From assembly GCA_964524755.1 (NCBI GenBank), contig CAZGDR010000004.1, forward strand, positions 1 to 48,746: 48,746 nucleotides of DNA, read 5' to 3'. Source of the DNA: JAQVOO01 sp964524755. Lineage in GTDB: Bacteria; Spirochaetota; Spirochaetia; Sphaerochaetales; Sphaerochaetaceae. Below the pieces are notes generated by a model. That model was given only the letters and a program-made list of their open reading frames with translations. It made no database searches and was not told the origin of the DNA. Shown here piece by piece: positions 17,259 to 25,254 of the stretch; position 1 is the first letter of the stretch; each line of letters opens with the position of its first letter. A program made the translations under genes and the position numbers.

Positions 17259-17435
17259 TTAAAGTTCGTTCTTTTCTTCTTGGATTTCTTTACGTCGTTC
17301 TTTGGCAAGTTTTCCCATTTCACCAAGAGCTTTTCTAGCTCTTGCGGCAGATGCTTTAATTCCTCTTTCAGTGAATTTTTGATTCTCTGCGATGTAAGCT
17401 TCGTACTGAGCTACAATCTGCTCATGAATTGTCAT
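17259..17435 (-). CDS. Histone H1-like (Hc1-type) small DNA-binding protein
   Basis: A 58-residue ORF, shorter than the usual cutoff. It begins MTIHEQIVAQYEAYIAEN and continues with ASAARARKALGEMGKLAKER, then RKEIQEEKNEL. The pattern of Lys/Ala/Arg-rich helix with an ARARKAL..(M/L)xKLAKExRKE core resembles the N-terminal half of chlamydial Hc1 and the short Hc1-like proteins of Bacteroidetes and spirochaetes. It lacks the lysine-rich tail, so DNA compaction would be weak and the function is an inference. Strong signals frame it: AGGAGG seven bases upstream of ATG 17435, a promoter (17465-17492) and a terminator. Confidence 0.72.
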   Translation of the reverse strand: MTIHEQIVAQYEAYIAENQKFTERGIKASAARARKALGEMGKLAKERRKEIQEEKNEL

Positions 17436-17464
17436 TGGCTAGCCTCCTAATAAATCTTACGATA

Positions 17465-17492
17465 ATACTACCATATTTAAGGTAAATAACAA
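17465..17492 (-). promoter_or_regulatory. Promoter of the Hc1-like gene (TTGTTA-16-TAGTAT)
   Basis: On the minus strand TTGTTA (17487-17492) and TAGTAT (17465-17470) are 16 bases apart. The gene's AGGAGG site follows about 20 bases downstream of the -10. The -10 is identical to those at murB and valS. Confidence 0.6.
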
Positions 17493-17535
17493 GAAAAATT
17501 CACTCAATATCATACAAAAAGGGTGATTTTTAGCG

Positions 17536-18777
17536 TTATTTAAGCTTTTGACGGATAATAAACCCTTTTGCAATTAGTTTCTTAGTCCTCAATAGGACGT
17601 TCTGGTGATGGTTAGCAACTTCAAGTTGGTTGCCCTCACCATCTTCGATCGTGAATGAATCATCCTCAATATATAAAATATCAGGTCCGATATACTCAAT
17701 AGTTTTAGATATGTCTAATCTATTTTTTAAATGTAAGACAAAAAGATTCGGTTCTATCTCTTCTCCTATAGTGCCAATTAATAGATAATTTCTGATATAA
17801 CTCAGTTCAGTTGGATTTGAGATCTGTTCGGTATCAAAGAAAAATCCCGTTGAAAACTCTCGGTGGCTGACCCGAAAGAGTTCATCTCGATAGAGTTTCC
17901 AATCATGAGCCTCCGGCTTGCCTTCTAGGGCGTCAAGTGCTTTCCGATATGCCCGGCTTACTGTCGCCACATAATAGAGCGACTTCATTCTCCCTTCTAT
18001 CTTAAAGGAGTCTACACCTGCATCGCGCAACTGAGCCAGATGATCAATCATACACAGATCTTTGGAGGAGAGGATCGTAGTATACCCATCTCCTTCGAAT
18101 ACCGGATAATATTCCCCGGGCCGAGATTCCTCTTCCAAAGCCAGTTCTCCTCCTGAAAGAGGATTTTCTTGACGTTGGTGGAGTTTGTAAGACCAGCGGC
18201 AAGTATGTGCACAATCACCTTGATTGGCACTTCGGCCCGTGAGAAAAGCGCTCAGAAAACATCGGCCAGAGTAGGCCATACACATGGCCCCATGGACAAA
18301 TGTTTCGATCTCCATCTCTGGAACACTCTCCTTTATGCGAGCAATATCGGTTAGTGGGGTTTCTCGTCCTAAAATAATTCTAGAAAACCCAAATTCTTGA
18401 TATGCTTTTACTGCCTCGCTATTGAGGCAGTTGGCCTGCGTACTGAGGTGCAGAGCGCGAGTATTACCAAAATAATTACGTAATACGAGTGCGGCACCAA
18501 GATCACTTACGATAAAGGCATCGAATGGGTAAGCTTTTATTATTTCGAGACGATCTGAGAGCAATCCCAGATCGTCTTCATGCAAATAGCTATTTAACGC
18601 GGCATATAATTTTTTATCACCTTTTATCCGCGTCAATTCGGCTATATCGGTATCGGTAATATTTCCTGCACGAGTACGCAATGAAAAATCCTGCATACCG
18701 ATGTAAGCCGCATCAGCCCCATACGTATAGGCATAATTGAGCTTTTCTAATGTTCCCGCGGGGCTTAATAATTCCAT
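17536..18777 (-). CDS. trhP: U32 family peptidase-like protein, TrhP/YegQ type
   Basis: A 413-residue U32-fold protein. N-terminus MELLSPAGTLEKLNYAYTYG with TIM-barrel strands, then the U32 signature ETFVHGAMCMAYSGRCFLSA and cysteines in GDCAHTCRWSY that ligate an iron-sulfur cluster in the family. The C-terminal domain is beta-rich. In E. coli, TrhP (YegQ) is needed for 5-hydroxyuridine at tRNA wobble U34, using prephenate; older annotation calls this family collagenase-like. Which subgroup applies is not certain, since the closest residues would need alignment. It lies six bases after lon, so the two are co-transcribed. Confidence 0.85.
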   Translation of the reverse strand: MELLSPAGTLEKLNYAYTYGADAAYIGMQDFSLRTRAGNITDTDIAELTRIKGDKKLYAALNSYLHEDDLGLLSDRLEIIKAYPFDAFIVSDLGAALVLRNYFGNTRALHLSTQANCLNSEAVKAYQEFGFSRIILGRETPLTDIARIKESVPEMEIETFVHGAMCMAYSGRCFLSAFLTGRSANQGDCAHTCRWSYKLHQRQENPLSGGELALEEESRPGEYYPVFEGDGYTTILSSKDLCMIDHLAQLRDAGVDSFKIEGRMKSLYYVATVSRAYRKALDALEGKPEAHDWKLYRDELFRVSHREFSTGFFFDTEQISNPTELSYIRNYLLIGTIGEEIEPNLFVLHLKNRLDISKTIEYIGPDILYIEDDSFTIEDGEGNQLEVANHHQNVLLRTKKLIAKGFIIRQKLK

Positions 18778-18783
18778 CCTTTA

Positions 18784-21147
18784 TTAGCCTTTCGGTTTTT
18801 TTTCTGTAACGAATACATGCGAGAGAACTTCACTGAAGGTTGCTACGGGGTAGAACGTGATGCCATCTTTCAGCTCATCATCTAATTCATCCAGATCTCG
18901 TTTGTTAAATTTCGGAAACAAAATTGTCTCAATTTTATTACGTCGAGCAGCTAGCACTTTCTCTTTCAATCCCCCGATAGGCATAACCTTTCCTACCAAG
19001 TCGAGTTCACCAGTCATGGCTAAATTTGGCTTCATGATCTTATCGGTTATAAGTGAATAGAACGCTGTTGCCATAGTAATGCCGGCCGAAGGACCATCTT
19101 TAGGAGTAGCTCCTTCAGGTACGTGCATATGGATAGCATGGGTTTCAAACCAAGATTGATCAATGCCATGTTCTGAGGCAATCGATTTAAGATGGGTGAG
19201 GGCAATGTTTGCCGATTCCTGCATCACTTCCCCTAGTTTACCAGTAAGTTTCAACTCACCCTTGCCTGGATATGCCACAGCCTCGATTATGAGGGTGTCG
19301 CCACCCATACTGGTCCAAGCTAAACCTATGGCCATTCCAGGGTGATCGGCTCGAAGAATTTCATCTTCACGGAAAATAGGTTGGCCAAGATACTCAATCA
19401 TCTTCTTTTCAGTGATTCGTATGGGTAATTTAGGAGAATGTTCTAAGATTTCACGTGTTGCTTTGCGGTGAATGCGATCAAGTGACTTCTCGTAATTTCT
19501 TACCCCGGCCTCTCTCGCATACGATTCTGCAATTTCTTGGAGAATTTTCGAGGTGTATGAAACCTCCTTGCGGGTGAGACCATGCTTTTTCAAACTCTTT
19601 GGGACTAAATATTTTTTTCCTATGGCGAGCTTCTCTTGGGCTGTATAACCGGCAATATAGATTACCTCCATACGATCTAATAGAGGTCTAGGGATTGTCT
19701 CTAGAGTATTAGCAGTAACGATGAAGAGAATTTGTGAGATATCGAACGGGAGATCGAGGTAGTGATCGCGGAAAGCCAAGTTCTGTTCTGGGTCCAACAC
19801 CTCTAGTAAAGCTGAGGCGGGGTCGCCTTGGAAAGAGACTCCCATTTTATCGATCTCATCGATCAAGAACACAGGGTTCTTGGTCTTTACCGTTTTTAGA
19901 CCCTGAATGATTTTACCCGGCATTGCCCCAATATAGGTACGACGGTGTCCTTTAATTTCGGCTTCATCCCGCATACCACCGACACTAAACCGATAATATT
20001 CTTTCTTCAGAGCTCGAGCGATAGATTTTCCTACCGATGTCTTTCCAACCCCTGGCGGACCAATCAGACAGATAATAGATCCTTTTGTATCTTTTTTCAT
20101 TTTTCGAACTGCCAGATATTCAAGAATGCGATCCTTTACATCTTTTAAACCGTAGTGATCACGTTCGAGAATCTTACTTGCAGCTTGTAACGAGAAGTCC
20201 TCAGGTTTGGGGTCATTCCAGGGGAGGGCCGCAATAGTTTCCAGATAGGTCCGGGTTATCGAATAATCGGGACTGTTGGGATCGAGAGATTGAAATTTCT
20301 CGAGTTCATTCTGGACTGCTTCTGCAACTTCACCTTCTAAATTCAAAGTTGAGATCTGTTTATTCAGTTTATTGAAAATAGCACTACGTGGGTCGGTGGT
20401 TAAGCCTAATTCTTGCTGAATATGTTTAAGTTCTTCACGCAAGAAATACTCACGTTGATTTTTTTCCAACTTGCTGTTTACTCGTTTTTGAATCTGTTCC
20501 TGCATTGCTAGAACTTGCTGTTCTTTCTTAATAAAGACTAAGACTCGTTCCATTCGCCGCCGTACATTAAGGATTTCAAGAATACGTTGTTGCTGTTTGC
20601 GGTCAATGTTGATAATACTGGCGATAAAGTCAGCCATCTTTCCAGCTTGATCAATATTTACCATATTCAGCCGCATCTCTTCGGTAAATAAAGGGTTGCC
20701 TTTTGATAACTTTTTTGTTTCAGTGATCAACTGTCGTGTCCAAGCTTTTAACTCGGTTGGGTTGTCTTCTATATCATTGAGATAATCAACTTCAGCGATA
20801 ATAAATTTGCCACTTGTATGAAAATCTTTTACTTGAAACCGTTTTACGGTTGAGATAAATATATTCATCCCTCCATCGGGTAGTTTTATCCGTTTAATGA
20901 TCTTCGCAACGGTTCCCACACGATAGAGATTATCTGCCTCGTACTCAGTTTTACTTTCATCCTTTACAAGCAGTAGGCCTAGGTCTCCGCCATGAGCCAT
21001 TGCTTGGGTAACTATTTCTATATCTTCCCTGCTTTCTATCACCAGGGGGGTGAATAGTCCGGGAAATATTGGATTTCCGACTAGGGGTAGTACGAAAAGA
21101 TTACGGGGCAGTGTTTGTTCTACGGGCATTAATTCCTGTTCTGCCAT
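18784..21147 (-). CDS. lon: ATP-dependent serine protease Lon
   Basis: Degrades damaged and regulatory proteins in the cytoplasm as a hexameric ATPase-protease. The N-terminal LON substrate domain (LFVLPLVGNPIFPGLFTPLV) is followed by a coiled coil, the AAA+ domain with Walker A GPPGVGKTSVGKS near residue 365 and the sensor loop FLIDEIDKMG, then the protease domain with catalytic Ser in PKDGPSAGITMATA and Lys in IGGLKEKVLAARR. Length 787 residues is typical. The start is ATG 21147 with GGAGG seven bases upstream; an ATG 33 bases earlier has no ribosome site. A promoter and an overlapping 19-bp dyad lie upstream. Confidence 0.97.
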   Translation of the reverse strand: MAEQELMPVEQTLPRNLFVLPLVGNPIFPGLFTPLVIESREDIEIVTQAMAHGGDLGLLLVKDESKTEYEADNLYRVGTVAKIIKRIKLPDGGMNIFISTVKRFQVKDFHTSGKFIIAEVDYLNDIEDNPTELKAWTRQLITETKKLSKGNPLFTEEMRLNMVNIDQAGKMADFIASIINIDRKQQQRILEILNVRRRMERVLVFIKKEQQVLAMQEQIQKRVNSKLEKNQREYFLREELKHIQQELGLTTDPRSAIFNKLNKQISTLNLEGEVAEAVQNELEKFQSLDPNSPDYSITRTYLETIAALPWNDPKPEDFSLQAASKILERDHYGLKDVKDRILEYLAVRKMKKDTKGSIICLIGPPGVGKTSVGKSIARALKKEYYRFSVGGMRDEAEIKGHRRTYIGAMPGKIIQGLKTVKTKNPVFLIDEIDKMGVSFQGDPASALLEVLDPEQNLAFRDHYLDLPFDISQILFIVTANTLETIPRPLLDRMEVIYIAGYTAQEKLAIGKKYLVPKSLKKHGLTRKEVSYTSKILQEIAESYAREAGVRNYEKSLDRIHRKATREILEHSPKLPIRITEKKMIEYLGQPIFREDEILRADHPGMAIGLAWTSMGGDTLIIEAVAYPGKGELKLTGKLGEVMQESANIALTHLKSIASEHGIDQSWFETHAIHMHVPEGATPKDGPSAGITMATAFYSLITDKIMKPNLAMTGELDLVGKVMPIGGLKEKVLAARRNKIETILFPKFNKRDLDELDDELKDGITFYPVATFSEVLSHVFVTEKKPKG

Positions 21148-21169
21148 GAAAAATCCTCCACTAATAATA

Positions 21170-21188
21170 ATACACGCCATGCGTGTAT
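21170..21188. promoter_or_regulatory. 19-bp palindrome at the lon transcription start
   Basis: ATACACGC-CAT-GCGTGTAT (21170-21188) is a perfect 8-bp-arm dyad. It overlaps the start predicted from the promoter at 21193-21221 and lies 23 bases before the lon ATG. It is not the CIRCE element. It resembles a repressor operator; it could also fold in RNA. Confidence 0.55.
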
Positions 21189-21192
21189 CTCT

Positions 21193-21221
21193 AATGTACT
21201 AAAACTTACGCTAGGGGTGAA
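21193..21221 (-). promoter_or_regulatory. Possible lon promoter
   Basis: On the minus strand TTCACC (21216-21221) and TACATT (21193-21198) are separated by 17 bases. The lower match to consensus keeps this tentative; a heat-shock sigma could be needed. Confidence 0.45.
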
Positions 21222-21227
21222 GTTGTT

Positions 21228-21941
21228 TCAGCTTAACTTATCTGAGACAACTTCACTAAGAGCTTCAGCAATAGCTTGAGCGCCGGTAGCATTTAGGTGA
21301 ATACCATCAATAGTGACTACTAAATTTCGTTTACTGGAGATTTCAGCAGCTTTAACTTCATTATCGCCAATATAGGCAGCATCAGAGGCAAAGTTTTTGA
21401 TGTCCTCTATGAAGTAGATGTCATTGCTCTTTTGGCTCTGTAAATCTCTCACAATCGTTTCCAGTGGTGTTGCAATGTCACACCAGAGCGTGTGGGCACT
21501 ATGCGCAACCAAAGCTTTTAAGGTGGCATTCCTCTGCCGCCTTCTCTCATTCAGGAGGGAATTGAGATCTTCTCCAATAATAGGCAGTGAACAGACGATA
21601 AGAGAGATAGAAGGGTGCTCTTGTTCAATAGAAAAGAGCATCTCAGAAAATATGCTCGCGAATTCAGCATCATCAGAATAGGGAGGAGTGTTATGATTAA
21701 TTAAGCGCTTCCCTTGGGGTCTAGAGGTGAGGAGGAGATCATTAGCTCCTCCTTGGATGACTAAAACAGTCCCCTCGGGCCTCTCCTTGACATCAAGGTA
21801 GCGTTTTGCCCGGGAGGCTACACCAATCCACGTATCACCCTCTATGCCCCGAGCTACGGTGGTAAAAGGGAGATACCGACGGTAGGCAATCCCTATGCGG
21901 CCTACAGTGAGACTATCTCCAAATAAAACAACCTCCATCAT
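21228..21941 (-). CDS. SGNH/GDSL-family hydrolase
   Basis: A 237-residue serine esterase-like protein of the SGNH fold. Block I is VVLFGDSLTVGRIG with the catalytic Ser at residue 10, the glycine of block II is in the ARGIEGDTWIG region, block III is QGGANDLL (Asn), and block V is DGIHLNATGAQ with the Asp-His pair. No signal peptide is visible, so it may be cytoplasmic. The substrate is unknown; relatives deacetylate or deacylate sugars and lipids. The ATG at 21941 overlaps the stop of the transporter gene (ATGA) and has AGAGG seven bases upstream, so the two are coupled. An in-frame ATG at 22001 would add 20 residues but has no ribosome site. Confidence 0.85.
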   Translation of the reverse strand: MMEVVLFGDSLTVGRIGIAYRRYLPFTTVARGIEGDTWIGVASRAKRYLDVKERPEGTVLVIQGGANDLLLTSRPQGKRLINHNTPPYSDDAEFASIFSEMLFSIEQEHPSISLIVCSLPIIGEDLNSLLNERRRQRNATLKALVAHSAHTLWCDIATPLETIVRDLQSQKSNDIYFIEDIKNFASDAAYIGDNEVKAAEISSKRNLVVTIDGIHLNATGAQAIAEALSEVVSDKLS

Positions 21942-22591
21942 CCTACTACCTCTGGTTGCACCTTGTCTTCTTTGCGGAGCCACCAGACTCCGAGATAACA
22001 AAGCGGTGTATCGATGAGGGCAAATAGAACTTTAAATGCCCAATAGGGAATTATCAAGCTCCAGATGAAAGAAAAGGTGTAACGATCGGTCATTTTATAA
22101 AACGTGATGAACATAAATATTGTAGTATCAAATAATTGGCTAATAATGGTGCTCACGTTATTGCGAATCCAAAGATGTTTTTCCTTGGTGATCCGTTTCA
22201 TAAATGAGAAGGTGAATACATCGATATGTTGAGCAATGAAAAAAGAACAGAGGCTAGCAAAAGTCATCCGCATACTAGAACCAAAAATAATGGCATATGA
22301 TTCTTGCAAATTCCAAGTTTCATTAGCTGGCAGTATGATACAAAGACCAACCATCAGAAACATGAACACCAACATGATCGTAGATAGATTTACGAACTGA
22401 GCGGAGGTTTTACGTCCATAGACTTCACCTATTATATCGGTAACGAGAAATAAAATGGGCATAAAAAAAACTCCCACTGAAGCACGAACAGAGCCTAAAG
22501 TGGTAATCTTAGAACCCAAAGTATTAACTAAAACCATTGATGTAAGGTAGAGCGCGAATAAAAACAACTTTTTCTGATCTTGACGAAACAT
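21938..22591 (-). CDS. VUT/YhhQ-family queuosine precursor transporter
   Basis: A 217-residue inner-membrane protein with about six transmembrane segments. Typical family stretches: FALYLTSMVLVNTLGSK, VTDIIGEVYGRKTSA and the later IRNNVSTIISQLFDTTIFM. YhhQ in E. coli takes up preQ0/preQ1 for queuosine synthesis; here the substrate is inferred. GGGAGG four bases before ATG 22591 supports that start; GTG 22657 is a weaker alternative that would abut the nagZ stop. It lies between nagZ and the SGNH gene. No queuosine biosynthesis gene is nearby. Confidence 0.88.
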   Translation of the reverse strand: MFRQDQKKLFLFALYLTSMVLVNTLGSKITTLGSVRASVGVFFMPILFLVTDIIGEVYGRKTSAQFVNLSTIMLVFMFLMVGLCIILPANETWNLQESYAIIFGSSMRMTFASLCSFFIAQHIDVFTFSFMKRITKEKHLWIRNNVSTIISQLFDTTIFMFITFYKMTDRYTFSFIWSLIIPYWAFKVLFALIDTPLCYLGVWWLRKEDKVQPEVVG

Positions 22592-22656
22592 ACTGCCTCC
22601 CAAAGCCTTTGTAATGGTCAAGACAATAGCGAAATTAAGGCAATTGGTAAAGTACA

Positions 22657-24177
22657 CTACCAGTGGACGGGGAGAATTCCGGTAGCCGTGCGTTCCTGAG
22701 TTAAGATTGTACGAATAGCTTCAAAAGCAACCGTAGAATATTCAAAGGCCGCGAAACTATGGATGTTTTCAGCTAGATAGACCAGATCATACGGATCCCG
22801 GAGAGCGACCACAATAGTTGGTAAGCCCGTACCTGCTAGAGCGTTACATAAGGCCAATTGTCCTCGCAGGAGATGACCGTTATACGTACCAATCACTAGG
22901 GCGGTGGCATCAGGAATCTCTTGGACTAACTCTACTATTTCAGAACTTGAGGGATCTTCAGGGATGATAATAGCTCTGCCGCCAATATAAAAAGCCATCC
23001 ATTCAGGAAAAACCGCAGTTTCTGCCTGAGGGGGATGGTATCCAAAAAATACGGGATGCGCACCTAATGCAGGCAAATCTTTTTCGGGTTTATTGCCAAC
23101 ACAGATAGCTCGTTCCATAATTGCTTTAGCAACTGCTCTATGATCAGGAGACCCAACAATTTCGATAGCGTGTTCTTCAGCCCCTTCAATAGTCGACTTC
23201 ATAGTCAAAATTCGATCAACTGCAGCAGTATGTTCATCATAATTGATATAACCGTTGGCGAGACTCTCTGCAATTGCTTGAGCTGCTTCAGCAACCAAAG
23301 AGTAGGTATGGCTGATGGTTATAAGATCAACGCCGGCATGCAAGGCTTCGACAGCTACATGGGGGATTGCCTGATGATCTTTAATAGCACTCATTTCGAG
23401 ACAATCAGAAAAAACAACCCCATCGAATGCCAAAGAATTACGTAGTAAGTCGGTGACTATAGTGCGAGACATCGTTGCTGGAATGGGTTGAGCCTCAACT
23501 TCAGGATATAAGATGTGAGTAATCATTATGGCGGGGATACCGGCCTCTATAGCCGCTATAAAGGGGATAAGTTCATTGTTTTGTAAATCCTCTATCCCTT
23601 TAGAGATTACGGGTAGCCCTAAATGAGAATCTACTTCAGTATCGCCATGACCTGGGAAATGCTTACCTACACTGACTACTTTAGCATCGCTAAGGCCACG
23701 TATCATGGCTGTACCAAAATTTGCTACAACATCAGGGTTATCGGAATAGGAGCGGACCCCTATAATTGGATTTTCACGGTTATTATTAATGTCTAACGTA
23801 GGGGCTAATGTACAGTGAATACCTAATGCTCGTAGTTCTGTGCCTGAGATACGGCCAGTCGTGTAGGCATTGCCCTGATCGGCAGTGGCTCCAATGGGCA
23901 TTGCGCCTGGGAGGTGTGTAGTATCTGGGCTTAAAAGAGTAGCCATCCCACCCTCTTCTTCTATGGTGATGAAAGCCTCTTTGCCGGTCTCTTGTAAAAT
24001 GAGGTCATTAATCGCTTTACAGAGGGCTTTTACTTGGTGTTTATCAATTATATTGCGTGGTAAGAGGGTTACATTAGCAATTTTATAGGTTCGGATTAAC
24101 TCAATAAAAGCATCATCTAGCACAGAACCCTGTAATCCGGTTACGAGGCGCTGTCCAATGGAGAGCATATTTTCCAT
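22657..24177 (-). CDS. nagZ: Glycoside hydrolase family 3, beta-N-acetylhexosaminidase-like (NagZ)
   Basis: A 506-residue GH3 enzyme likely to release N-acetylglucosamine from muropeptides or chitin oligomers. Diagnostic features: SVGKHFPGHGDTEVDSHLGLP, where His and Asp of the NagZ loop act as acid/base, and FDGVVFSDCLEMSAIKD, which contains the nucleophile Asp. GH3 proteins with this loop and no fibronectin domain are NagZ type. It has a C-terminal beta/alpha extension (about residue 380 onward) found in longer Gram-positive/spirochaete members. The start is ATG 24177 because AAGGAGC lies eight bases upstream and a promoter at 24206-24233 sits inside the longer 24264 frame. Confidence 0.9.
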   Translation of the reverse strand: MENMLSIGQRLVTGLQGSVLDDAFIELIRTYKIANVTLLPRNIIDKHQVKALCKAINDLILQETGKEAFITIEEEGGMATLLSPDTTHLPGAMPIGATADQGNAYTTGRISGTELRALGIHCTLAPTLDINNNRENPIIGVRSYSDNPDVVANFGTAMIRGLSDAKVVSVGKHFPGHGDTEVDSHLGLPVISKGIEDLQNNELIPFIAAIEAGIPAIMITHILYPEVEAQPIPATMSRTIVTDLLRNSLAFDGVVFSDCLEMSAIKDHQAIPHVAVEALHAGVDLITISHTYSLVAEAAQAIAESLANGYINYDEHTAAVDRILTMKSTIEGAEEHAIEIVGSPDHRAVAKAIMERAICVGNKPEKDLPALGAHPVFFGYHPPQAETAVFPEWMAFYIGGRAIIIPEDPSSSEIVELVQEIPDATALVIGTYNGHLLRGQLALCNALAGTGLPTIVVALRDPYDLVYLAENIHSFAAFEYSTVAFEAIRTILTQERTATGILPVHW

Positions 24178-24205
24178 CAATTTAGCTCCTTGACTACCTG
24201 CGTAA

Positions 24206-24233
24206 TCTATAAATAACGGTAACATTGTGGCAA
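24206..24233 (-). promoter_or_regulatory. Promoter of the nagZ operon (TTGCCA-16-TATAGA)
   Basis: On the minus strand TTGCCA (24228-24233) and TATAGA (24206-24211) are 16 bases apart. They lie within the upstream part of the longer open frame, which supports the start at 24177. Confidence 0.55.
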
Positions 24234-24258
24234 TTGCTTTGTCAATGGACGAAACCTG

Positions 24259-24286
24259 TTGCATTAGGTTGTGATATTGATATATA
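24259..24286 (+). promoter_or_regulatory. Promoter of arcC (TTGCAT-16-TATATA)
   Basis: TTGCAT (24259-24264) with TATATA (24281-24286) after 16 bases, or TATAAC after 18. It lies about 25 bases before the arcC start, divergent from the nagZ promoter. Confidence 0.55.
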
Positions 24287-24306
24287 ACAAATTAATGGAG
24301 AAAAGT

Positions 24307-25254
24307 ATGGAAAAAAGTAAGCTCATCGTCATCGCAATTGGAGGGAATTCCCTTATTGAAGACACCCAACATGTTACTGTTAAAGCTCAATATGAAGCGG
24401 CCAGAAAAACCGCTGTGCATATTGTCCGTTTAGTTGAAGCTGGACATCGGGTTGTTATAGCCCACGGCAATGGTCCTCAGGTTGGGTTTGTGTTACTCCG
24501 CGCCGAGTTGTCCAAATCAACGCTCCATGCAGTACCCCTGGACTCCTGCGTAGCAGACACCCAGGGTGCTATAGGATATCAATTACAAATGGCTTTACAT
24601 AACGAGTTTACAAAGGTTGGATTAACACCCCAAGTAGCTACTGTGGTGACTCAGGTAGAGGTAGACTCAACTGATCCTTCTTTCCAGAACCCGACTAAAC
24701 CCATTGGTGCTTTTATGACCAAAGAAGATGCCCACCAGCACCACATTAACGATGGTTGGGATGTTGTCGAGGATGCTGGGCGAGGTTACCGGCGAGTAGT
24801 ACCTTCTCCCAAACCACTCTCGATTGTTGAAATTGAGACTATAAAGACACTTGTGGAACATGAAGTCATAGTAATTGCAGCTGGAGGCGGTGGTATCCCT
24901 GTCATCAAACTAGAGGATGGGACCCATACCGGGATAGAAGCTGTTATTGATAAAGACCTAGCCGCTGCCTTAATGGCCAAAGAGTTACACGCAGACATAT
25001 TTGTAATTTCCACTGCAGTGGAGAAGGTATGTCTCAATTACGGCAAGTCTAATCAAAAAGAACTGGAGACTATTGATCTGGCTGAATGCCAGCGCTATGT
25101 AGATGAGGGGCACTTTGCTCCCGGAAGTATGTTGCCAAAGGTTCAAGCTATGATGGATTTTGTAAAAACTACTGGCAATGTAGGTCTCATTACCAATCCT
25201 GAAAATATCTATGGTGCGCTGTATGAAAACAAGGGGACAAAGATAGTTTCTTAG
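24307..25254 (+). CDS. arcC: Carbamate kinase
   Basis: Transfers phosphate between carbamoyl phosphate and ADP, giving ATP in arginine, agmatine or purine breakdown. A 315-residue amino-acid-kinase-fold enzyme with VIAIGGNSLI at the N-terminus, VIAHGNGPQVGFVLL, the PLDSCVADTQGAIGY signature, AAGGGGIPVI and VIDKDLAAALMA. The start is ATG 24307 with GGAG six bases upstream; ATG 24295 and GTG 24271 are weaker. No arginine deiminase or ornithine transcarbamylase lies in the window. Its stop overlaps that of the next, opposite gene by four bases. Confidence 0.93.
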   Translation: MEKSKLIVIAIGGNSLIEDTQHVTVKAQYEAARKTAVHIVRLVEAGHRVVIAHGNGPQVGFVLLRAELSKSTLHAVPLDSCVADTQGAIGYQLQMALHNEFTKVGLTPQVATVVTQVEVDSTDPSFQNPTKPIGAFMTKEDAHQHHINDGWDVVEDAGRGYRRVVPSPKPLSIVEIETIKTLVEHEVIVIAAGGGGIPVIKLEDGTHTGIEAVIDKDLAAALMAKELHADIFVISTAVEKVCLNYGKSNQKELETIDLAECQRYVDEGHFAPGSMLPKVQAMMDFVKTTGNVGLITNPENIYGALYENKGTKIVS

